Under the pieces are notes generated by a model. That model searched no databases and had not been told where the DNA came from. It was given only the letters and a program-made list of their open reading frames with translations. 12,122 nucleotides of DNA, from the NCBI GenBank assembly GCA_002396125.1, contig DGWL01000027.1, positions 1-12,122 on the forward strand, given 5' to 3'. This DNA comes from Porphyromonadaceae bacterium UBA4259. GTDB taxonomy: Bacteria > Bacteroidota > Bacteroidia > Bacteroidales > Muribaculaceae. Numbering within the stretch: position 1 is the first letter of the stretch; every line of letters begins with the position of its first letter. Position numbers and translations under genes: made by a program. Positions 6,924 through 12,122 of this stretch are shown in pieces.

Positions 6924-6931
6924 TAACTTTG
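6924..6931 (+). promoter_or_regulatory. Promoter core (-7 box) for trmD
   Basis: TAACTTTG matches TAnnTTTG exactly, 28 bases before the ATG at 6960. No convincing -33 element is present at 19-21 bases upstream. The preceding 55 bases after the transferase gene show no strong terminator. Confidence 0.6.
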
Positions 6932-6959
6932 TGGTCACTAAATTAATATTATAAAAATG

Positions 6960-7631
6960 ATGCGAATTGACATACTCACTGTGATGCCCGAGGCACTGGA
7001 GTCGCCACTGCACTGCAGCATCGTGCAGCGTGCACAAGACAAGGGACTAGTGGAACTACACATTCACAACTTGCGCGACTGGTCGCTGCGCAAGCACCGC
7101 AAGGTTGATGATTACCCCTTTAGCGGAGAGGCGGGAATGGTTATGCAAATCGAGCCCGTGTATCGTTGCATCGAGCAACTCAAGAGCGAGCGCGACTATG
7201 ACGAGGTGATTTTCACCTCGCCCGATGGCGACATGCTTGACCAGCCCATGGCCAACCAGCTGTCGCTGGCGCAGAATCTCATCATCCTGTGTGGACACTA
7301 CAAGGGTGTTGACTACCGCATTCGCGAGCATCTCATCACTCGTGAAATATCGATTGGCAACTATGTGCTCACCGGCGGAGAACTGCCGGCCGCTGTGATT
7401 GCCGATGCAGTGATTCGTCTCATTCCCGGTGCCATTGGTGATGAACAGAGTGCGCTCAACGACTCTTTCCAGGACAACCTGCTCGAGGCCCCTGTCTACA
7501 CCCGCCCTGCCGAGTTCAACGGTTGGAAGGTGCCCGACGTGCTACTGAGCGGCAACTTTGCAAAAATTGAGGAGTGGAAAATGCAACAGGCCCTTGAGCG
7601 CACCAAGCGGCTGCGTCCCGACCTGTTGTAA
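6960..7631 (+). CDS. trmD: tRNA (guanine-37-N1)-methyltransferase
   Basis: Methylates N1 of G37, next to the anticodon, using S-adenosylmethionine; this prevents +1 frameshifting and is usually essential. The opening M-R-I-D-I-L-T-V-M-P-E is the standard TrmD N terminus, which is why the second of two adjacent ATGs is chosen (the first is at 6957). The SPOUT trefoil-knot motifs are intact: L-C-G-H-Y-K-G-V-D-Y-R-I (about 110-121), E-I-S-I-G-N-Y-V-L-T-G-G-E (about 129-141), and N-D-S-F (D168, the expected catalytic Asp, numbering from the second Met). The C-terminal domain with Y-T-R-P-A-E-F-x-G-W-x-V-P-D-V-L-L-S-G-x-F is complete. Its 223 residues are a normal length for Bacteroidetes TrmD. 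Confidence 0.97.
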   Translation: MRIDILTVMPEALESPLHCSIVQRAQDKGLVELHIHNLRDWSLRKHRKVDDYPFSGEAGMVMQIEPVYRCIEQLKSERDYDEVIFTSPDGDMLDQPMANQLSLAQNLIILCGHYKGVDYRIREHLITREISIGNYVLTGGELPAAVIADAVIRLIPGAIGDEQSALNDSFQDNLLEAPVYTRPAEFNGWKVPDVLLSGNFAKIEEWKMQQALERTKRLRPDLL

Positions 7632-7687
7632 CTACCTTCCAGCCGCTCCGGCGGTTGAAAAGCAAGCAAGAAAAAGTCTTGTGAAAG

Positions 7688-7718
7688 TTGCTTATGCCAG
7701 AATATTTTATTAATTTCG
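7688..7718 (+). promoter_or_regulatory. Promoter (-33/-7) for the FtsB-like gene
   Basis: TTG at 7688-7690, a 20-base spacer, then TAATTTCG at 7711-7718, one mismatch from TAnnTTTG. The spacing fits the Bacteroidetes rule of 19-21 bases. Transcription would begin near 7725, which puts a possible TTG start codon at 7723 outside the message and supports ATG 7762. Confidence 0.5.
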
Positions 7719-7761
7719 CCAATTGAAAAATGAAGTAATAACGAGTAAAATTTCCCATGAA

Positions 7762-8067
7762 ATGAAAATTAAAATTAAGCGTCCCAGCTGGATTCCATTG
7801 TGGCTTAGCTTGCCATTCATTATTTTTATCGCGTTCATAGGGGTGTTGTTGTTCTATGGCGAGAACAACTACTTGCAGATTAATGAGCAAAAGAAGGAAA
7901 TCGACAAAGTCAATGCTCAAATCAAGGAATTGGAAGACTCGGCACGCTACTATGAGCGCAAAACCCAAGAACTTAACACCGATAAGGAGACCCTTGAGAA
8001 AATTGCCCGAGAGCAATATGGCATGAAACGGACCAACGAGGAAGTCTTTGTCACTGATATCCCATAA
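7762..8067 (+). CDS. Septum formation initiator, FtsB/DivIC family
   Basis: A 101-residue bitopic membrane protein: a short basic cytoplasmic stub (MKIKIKRP), one membrane helix (about 12-32), a periplasmic coiled coil rich in Lys/Glu/Gln (about 37-75), and the conserved end L-E-K-I-A-R-E-Q-Y-G-M-K-R-x-N-E-E-V-F (78-96), diagnostic of the FtsB/DivIC family. Family members join FtsL and FtsQ/DivIB in the divisome and help activate septal wall synthesis. A TTG at 7723 would add 13 residues, but this position coincides with the predicted transcription start and the ATG gives the usual family length. It is followed after 23 bases by a small membrane-protein gene, probably in the same transcript. 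Confidence 0.88.
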   Translation: MKIKIKRPSWIPLWLSLPFIIFIAFIGVLLFYGENNYLQINEQKKEIDKVNAQIKELEDSARYYERKTQELNTDKETLEKIAREQYGMKRTNEEVFVTDIP

Positions 8068-8090
8068 CAATCACATTCAATATAGAGAAC

Positions 8091-8453
8091 ATGAAACAAA
8101 AAGTTAATCAGCAATACATCAACCTGATGCTGTGCGTGGGCATGACTGTGCTCATGCTTGCGGCGTTGTTACCTATCTTCGGACTCAAGTGGGAGTGGCT
8201 GCGCTATGCCTTTGCCGCCGGTGCGTTATTCACACTGGTTGCGCAGGTGCTCACCCCTAATATGGGCAACGACATGAGAACCAGACGACTGGCTCGGATG
8301 GGCGTGTGGGCCAGCGTGCTTTATTGCGTTTCGGCAGCATGCCTCTTCATTCATGACGCGTCGATGCAGCAAAGTTGGGTTGCCTTCCTGCTGGCAGGTG
8401 CCGTGCTGCAAATCTATGCAACACTAATGTTGTCACGTGCCCTAAAGTCTTAA
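8091..8453 (+). CDS. Small four-helix membrane protein, unknown function
   Basis: A 120-residue protein with four probable membrane helices (about 10-30, 36-54, 69-87, 96-114) joined by short loops; the central loop (about 55-68; N-M-G-N-D-M-R-T-R-R-L-A-R-M) is basic and probably cytoplasmic. I recognise no named family and see no catalytic motif. It begins 23 bases after the FtsB-like gene and probably shares its transcript, so a role at the division site or inner membrane is possible but unproven. The ATG at 8091 has no competitor nearby. Confidence 0.8.
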   Translation: MKQKVNQQYINLMLCVGMTVLMLAALLPIFGLKWEWLRYAFAAGALFTLVAQVLTPNMGNDMRTRRLARMGVWASVLYCVSAACLFIHDASMQQSWVAFLLAGAVLQIYATLMLSRALKS

Positions 8454-8511
8454 TTATTGCGGCAAAAGTGCTAAAAAATGTAGAAAACGCCTATTATTGG
8501 ATAGTATTTAC

Positions 8512-8519
8512 TAACTTTG
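8512..8519 (+). promoter_or_regulatory. Promoter core (-7 box) for the outer membrane protein cluster
   Basis: TAACTTTG matches TAnnTTTG exactly and is identical to the trmD -7 box. Predicted start near 8526, giving a leader of about 22 bases before ATG 8548. No -33 motif is evident. Confidence 0.6.
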
Positions 8520-8547
8520 CACTTTAGTAGGTAATTAAAAACAAAAA

Positions 8548-9789
8548 ATGAGAAGTTTTACAAAAATAATTTTTGCGACTTTGCTTGTGGCTGCGGGAGT
8601 AGCTGCGGCAAGCGCACAAACTATCACGTCGCCTTATTCGCGACTGGGATTTGGTATCCTGAGCGATAACGCCACCGGCATCCAGCGATCGATGGGTGGA
8701 GTGGGTGTTGCCATGCAAAACGGTCGCCAAATCAATGTAATTAACCCTGCAAGCTACTCGCAGGTTGATTCTCTCACATTCTTGTGGGATATTGGCATGG
8801 ACTTGACCAACTCGTGGTCGAAGGAAGGCGACAAGAGCGGTTATAACCTGGGTGGTGGTCTCGATTACATCACCATGGAGTTCCGCTTGGCAAAGAACTT
8901 GGGTGCCGCTATTGGCGTGGTGCCATTCTCGAGCGTGGGCTACACTTTTGGAGCCGACATTGAGAACGGATCGGACTCGCGCACAGGAACCGGAGGACTG
9001 TCGGAGCTCTTTGCAGGTGTAGGCTATCAGCCATTTAAAGGGTTCTCGCTAGGTGCAAACTTCTCTTATCTCTTTGGTTCAACAACCAATACCACATCTG
9101 TTGTGGCTACATCTACAACACAATTCACCCGCAACATAGAGGTGAAGGACTGGAACATGAAGCTGGGTGTGCAATATGCCTTCCAGCCATCGCGCAAGAG
9201 CAAAGTGGTGCTTGGTGTTACCTATGCTCCCAAGAAGAGCCTGCACGGCGAGGCTTGGGCTACTCATGCCGACATCACTAATGACAAGACTCTCGACACA
9301 GCCTACTACACTAAGATGAATGGCAACTATGAATTGCCCACCACCATCGGTGCCGGTATCAGCTATACCTATGATAACCGCCTCAACATGGAGGTGGATT
9401 ACACCTATCAACAATGGTCGAAAGCCAAATACACCCCCATCAAGTTCTTTGAGGGTGCCGACACCAAGTGGAATGACCGCTGGAAAGTGTCGGCCGGTGT
9501 GTCCTACTTGCCCAATCCACGTGGTAACTATTTCAATCGCATGACCTATCGCTTGGGTGGATTCTACGAGAAAGATTACATGAACGTGAACGGAAACGGG
9601 GTGCGCGACTATGGCGTAGCGCTTGGTTTCTCATTCCCCGCGTTGAACAGCAAGACACTCGTTAACCTGGGAGTCGAGTGGAAGCACCGTTACACGGCAC
9701 CTGTCAACCTCATCAAGGAAGATTACTTGAACATAACCCTGAGTGTTAATTTCAACGAGATGTGGTTCTGGAAAAACAAGATTAGATAA
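8548..9789 (+). CDS. Outer membrane beta-barrel protein, FadL/PorV-like
   Basis: A 413-residue outer membrane protein. The signal peptide ends at A21-S22-A23 before Q24. The mature N terminus shows S-P-Y-S-R-x-G-x-G, then S-M-G-G-V-G-V-A (48-55) and I-N-P-A-S-Y (65-70), the pattern that opens FadL/OMPP1 and PorV-type barrels. The rest alternates hydrophobic and polar residues in many predicted strands (for example G-F-S-L-G-A-N-F-S-Y-L-F and M-E-V-D-Y-T-Y-Q-Q-W), and the C terminus M-W-F-W-K-N-K-I-R is an ending I associate with Bacteroidetes barrels of this kind. Hydrophobic-compound transport is the usual FadL role; here it is only an inference. It is followed 89 bases later by an LptC-like gene and then a CNNM gene, an order I recall from other Bacteroidales, so it may belong to envelope maintenance. 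Confidence 0.82.
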   Translation: MRSFTKIIFATLLVAAGVAAASAQTITSPYSRLGFGILSDNATGIQRSMGGVGVAMQNGRQINVINPASYSQVDSLTFLWDIGMDLTNSWSKEGDKSGYNLGGGLDYITMEFRLAKNLGAAIGVVPFSSVGYTFGADIENGSDSRTGTGGLSELFAGVGYQPFKGFSLGANFSYLFGSTTNTTSVVATSTTQFTRNIEVKDWNMKLGVQYAFQPSRKSKVVLGVTYAPKKSLHGEAWATHADITNDKTLDTAYYTKMNGNYELPTTIGAGISYTYDNRLNMEVDYTYQQWSKAKYTPIKFFEGADTKWNDRWKVSAGVSYLPNPRGNYFNRMTYRLGGFYEKDYMNVNGNGVRDYGVALGFSFPALNSKTLVNLGVEWKHRYTAPVNLIKEDYLNITLSVNFNEMWFWKNKIR

Positions 9790-9878
9790 TTTGTTTTGGT
9801 TTAGGTCATAGCTTGGTTTTTATAGTAAATCCAGGCAAGCCTGAACCGGAAAATGGCAACTGAAAACTTACAATAGCA

Positions 9879-10550
9879 TTGAAGCAGAGTCGCTACTATT
9901 TCTTGATTGCAATCATCATTGTCATCCTGATAGCTACAGGGTGCAAGGATGATGTGTCGACTACCAGTTCGCGCCGCATCAGCCGCACAGGCATGCCCAC
10001 GATGGTATCGCGCAACGTGCAGACTCTGCTCAGCGACTCGGGTCGCACTCGCTACCGCATTACCACCAAGACGTGGCTCGCCTATGAGGAACAAGAGCAC
10101 CCCCACTGGGTGTTCCCCGACGGGCTCATTGCAGAGGAGCTCATCAGCACCACCCCCGACTTCAAGGTGAAGATGTCGATGAAATGCGACTCGGCACACT
10201 ACGACCGCAACAGTCGCATGCTCAATCTGGTGGGAAACGTGACCATTCATGACAACACCGGTGGTGAAATAACATGCGACTCGGCCTACTATGACGAGGA
10301 AAAGAGCTTGTGGAGCCTTAACAGCATGGTTGTCATCACCAACGCTAATGGTGGGAAGATTGAGACCAACCAGATGTACTGGGACCGCAAGACCAACAAA
10401 TACTATAGCGAGTCGTTCATTCGCATTCAGTCGCAAGGCAAGGTGCTCGAGGGGCACGGCTATGAGTCGAACGACCGCCTCACCGATTATCGTGTGCGAC
10501 GCGTGCAGGCCATGGTGCCAGCAGGCGATGCCCGATTCCCGTCGATGTGA
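9879..10550 (+). CDS. lptC: LPS export lipoprotein, LptC family
   Basis: A 223-residue protein whose N terminus (M-K-Q-S-R, a long hydrophobic stretch, then I-A-T-G-C) is a lipoprotein signal with the acylated Cys at 22. The body holds the LptC/OstA-like beta-jellyroll repeats: F-P-D-G-L, S-M-K-C-D-S-A-H-Y-D-R, L-V-G-N-V-T-I-H-D, I-T-C-D-S-A-Y-Y-D, I-E-T-N-Q-M-Y-W-D and G-K-V-L-E-G-H-G-Y-E-S. LptC links the LptBFG pump to the LptA bridge that carries LPS across the periplasm. The start must be TTG 9879: a stop lies in frame at 9861, and the first in-frame ATG falls after the lipobox and would remove the signal. I see no strong promoter in the 89-base gap, so it is probably co-transcribed with the barrel gene. 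Confidence 0.85.
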   Translation: MKQSRYYFLIAIIIVILIATGCKDDVSTTSSRRISRTGMPTMVSRNVQTLLSDSGRTRYRITTKTWLAYEEQEHPHWVFPDGLIAEELISTTPDFKVKMSMKCDSAHYDRNSRMLNLVGNVTIHDNTGGEITCDSAYYDEEKSLWSLNSMVVITNANGGKIETNQMYWDRKTNKYYSESFIRIQSQGKVLEGHGYESNDRLTDYRVRRVQAMVPAGDARFPSM

Positions 10551-10627
10551 CAATAAGTGTTTAGAAAAGTTTCTGGAAAGCAACCATGAGCTCTAACTGA
10601 CAACTGATTTCAATTGACAACTTGTTT

Positions 10628-11932
10628 ATGGTAGAACAATTTACTCCCTATCTCATTCTCACAGTGGGTGCACTGGTGTTCTCGGGATTTTTCTCGGGAA
10701 TGGAAATCGCATTTGTCTCATCCAATAAGGTAAAGGCCGAAATCGACATCAAGAAGGGAGGACTTATTAGCCAAATCCTGAACATCTTCTACGCTCATCG
10801 CGAGACGTTTATCTCCACGATGCTCGTGGGTAACAATATAGTGAACGTTGTCTATGGTATTGGTATAGCTTGGCTCATGAATGAGCCGCTGCATCGGTGG
10901 CTAGGTGGTAACGAGGCGCTGGTGTTGCTTGTGCAGACCATTATTTCCACACTCATAGTGCTCGTCATGAGCGAGTTCCTGCCCAAAACAATTTTCCGCA
11001 TCAATCCCAACCGCTCATTGCGCTTTTTTGCCGTGCCGCTGCTCTTGCTCTACTTGCTGTTGTATCCCATCTCGCAGTTTACCTCGTGGCTGTCGATGGT
11101 GCTCATGAAACTCTTTGGCATCAAGAACGAGAAAAAGGAGATTAGGCTTATCTCGGTGGGTGAGCTCGACGACTACCTGCAGGAGAATATCGACAAGAGC
11201 GAGGATGAGAACCGTGAGGTGGACCGCGAGGTGAAAATATTTGAGAATGCGCTCGACTTTAGCGACACACGCCTGCGCGACTGCATGATTCCGCGCAACG
11301 AGATAGTGGGTGTCGACATTGCCGAGACCAGTCGCGACGAACTTAGCAAGCTCTTCACGCGGTCGGGACTCTCGAAGCTTGTGGTTTATCACGACGATAT
11401 CGACAACGTGATAGGTTTCATCCAAGTGAGCGAGATGTTCAAACCCGAGAGTGTGAACTGGAAAGATCAAATCAAGCCCGTCATTATCGCTCCCGAGACC
11501 ATGCTGGCCAAGAAAATGATGCAGAACTTGCTCAAGGAGAAGAAGAGCATGGCAATCGTGGTTGACGAGTTTGGAGGAACTGCGGGCATGGTGACGCTCG
11601 AGGACTTGGTGGAGGAAATTTTTGGAGATATTGAGGACGAGCACGACCGCCGCAAGCTCATCGCCCGCAAAACAGGCGATAACACCTACGAACTCTCGGG
11701 CCGCATGGAGATTGAGCGCATCAACGAGCTCTTTGACCTCGACATTCCCGAGAGCGATGATTACCAGACAATTGCCGGCTACATCGTTACCAATCTTGAG
11801 GTAATCCCCAACCAAGGCGAAGAGCACACCATCGACAGGTTCACCATCAGCATCTCCAAGAAAACCGGTGCGAGAATAGAACTTATTACCCTCTCCGTCA
11901 ACAATCCCGAGGAAAATAAAGGGGAGGAATAA
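10628..11932 (+). CDS. CNNM/CorC-type transporter protein with CBS domains (hemolysin family)
   Basis: A 434-residue inner-membrane protein. The N-terminal CNNM (DUF21) domain has about four hydrophobic segments (near 6-28, 64-86, 96-116, 133-156) and the motifs S-G-F-F-S-G-M-E-I-A-F (19-29) and S-E-F-L-P-K-T-I (115-122). Two CBS modules follow (about 212-330), containing M-I-P-R-N-E-I and D-E-F-G-G-T-A-G-M-V-T-L-E-D-L-V-E-E-I-F-G-D-I. A CorC/HlyC C-terminal domain comes last (about 342-425). Homologues are linked to magnesium/cobalt efflux or ion homeostasis; 'hemolysin' is an old name. The family also contains GldE of gliding Bacteroidetes. ATG 10628 is preferred over TTG 10622. It follows lptC by 77 bases and is probably the last gene of the unit. 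Confidence 0.9.
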   Translation: MVEQFTPYLILTVGALVFSGFFSGMEIAFVSSNKVKAEIDIKKGGLISQILNIFYAHRETFISTMLVGNNIVNVVYGIGIAWLMNEPLHRWLGGNEALVLLVQTIISTLIVLVMSEFLPKTIFRINPNRSLRFFAVPLLLLYLLLYPISQFTSWLSMVLMKLFGIKNEKKEIRLISVGELDDYLQENIDKSEDENREVDREVKIFENALDFSDTRLRDCMIPRNEIVGVDIAETSRDELSKLFTRSGLSKLVVYHDDIDNVIGFIQVSEMFKPESVNWKDQIKPVIIAPETMLAKKMMQNLLKEKKSMAIVVDEFGGTAGMVTLEDLVEEIFGDIEDEHDRRKLIARKTGDNTYELSGRMEIERINELFDLDIPESDDYQTIAGYIVTNLEVIPNQGEEHTIDRFTISISKKTGARIELITLSVNNPEENKGEE

Positions 11933-11961
11933 CGTTAATATTATATCATCCAACGAAAAAA

Positions 11962-11991
11962 GAGGGCGCACATTTTAGGTAGTGCGCCCTC
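11962..11991. terminator. Shared hairpin terminator between convergent genes
   Basis: A perfect 10-bp stem (GAGGGCGCAC at 11962-11971 with GTGCGCCCTC at 11982-11991) around a 10-base loop. On the - strand it is followed by a run of T (the A-run at 11956-11961 on +), so it is a good terminator for the incoming - strand gene. On the + strand it lies 29 bases past the CNNM stop but has no clear T-run, so it would be a weaker stop there. Confidence 0.82.
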
Positions 11992-12036
11992 ATCATTATA
12001 AAGTGTTGGGTTTAGTAAGTGATTTCTTGTTAAAAA

Positions 12037-12122
12037 TTATTTGCCAAACTTGATGCGGAGTTTGTCGATCATGTCGCGTGTCATGGTGTCGAGGTCGTAC
12101 TCGGGTTTCCAGTCCCATTCAA
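12037..12122 (-). CDS. NAD-dependent epimerase / L-threonine dehydrogenase-like protein, C-terminal end (partial)
   Basis: Only the last 27 residues and the stop codon are inside the window. They read E-W-D-W-K-P-E-Y-D-L-D-T-M-T-R-D-M-I and then a basic end, I-K-F-G-K. The pattern W-x-W/F-x-P-E-Y-D-L-x-x-M-T-x-D-M closes the short-chain dehydrogenase family that includes the bacterial NAD-dependent L-threonine 3-dehydrogenases and related UDP-sugar epimerases. The Rossmann nucleotide-binding domain would lie beyond the window, so substrate cannot be judged. It is convergent with the CNNM gene and uses the hairpin at 11962-11991 as terminator. Confidence 0.65.
   Translation of the reverse strand, partial: EWDWKPEYDLDTMTRDMIDKLRIKFGK

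Noticed and set aside
9790..9878. Terminator or promoter between the barrel gene and lptC
   Set aside because: CAGGC-AA-GCCTG has a loop of only two bases and no T-run, and TAGCTTGG is two mismatches from the -7 consensus. Neither is strong enough to call.
9801..10583. 260-residue open frame on the - strand over lptC
   Set aside because: The + strand encodes a coherent LptC-like lipoprotein, while the antisense product is His/Val/Ala-rich with no family features.
11015..11971. Long (318-residue) open frame on the - strand
   Set aside because: It is fully antisense to the CNNM gene, whose motifs and domain order are unmistakable; the open frame arises from codon bias on the coding strand.

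Overview
This window reads as ordinary Bacteroidales chromosome, probably from a gut lineage such as Muribaculaceae or Prevotellaceae. The clues are the form of the 23S/5S rRNA, the TAnnTTTG-type promoter cores in front of many genes, the lack of Shine-Dalgarno sequences, and the gene families: DUF4834, Bacteroidetes-type short Psd, a FtsB/DivIC-like protein, and an OMP-LptC-CNNM cluster. The genus is inference. I found no complete mobile element, CRISPR array, phage gene or tRNA.

Layout. Bases 1-380 hold the last bases of a 23S rRNA gene, a spacer without tRNA, a complete 5S rRNA and a hairpin terminator. Bases about 395-570 hold what looks like a decayed second 5S gene that keeps an exact copy of the 5S 3' end and has its own, differently sequenced hairpin terminator. 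Bases 562-918 have no credible gene. They do contain a dense set of hairpins, four of them with a loop reading CTCC or TCC on the + strand (GGA on the - strand), two of these nested inside a 12-bp stem. This is the least explained part of the window.

Bases 919-2749 (- strand) form a phospholipid operon, psd-pssA-DUF4834, which makes phosphatidylserine and then phosphatidylethanolamine (PE). Transcribed divergently from it is a 636-residue secreted protein with two copies of a beta-rich domain around an ASH-like domain, closed by a strong terminator. Next is a membrane sulfatase-fold protein resembling PE-dependent phosphoethanolamine transferases, so genes that make PE and one that probably uses it lie within 3 kb.

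Bases 6960-8453 hold trmD (tRNA m1G37 methyltransferase), a FtsB/DivIC-like division protein and a small four-helix membrane protein. Bases 8548-11932 hold an envelope cluster: a FadL/PorV-like outer membrane beta-barrel, an LptC-like lipoprotein for LPS export (probably a TTG start) and a CNNM/CorC-type CBS-domain membrane protein. The window closes with a terminator hairpin and the 3' end of a - strand NAD-dependent epimerase/threonine dehydrogenase-like gene. The shared theme of the protein genes is envelope building: phospholipid, lipid head-group modification, LPS transport and division.
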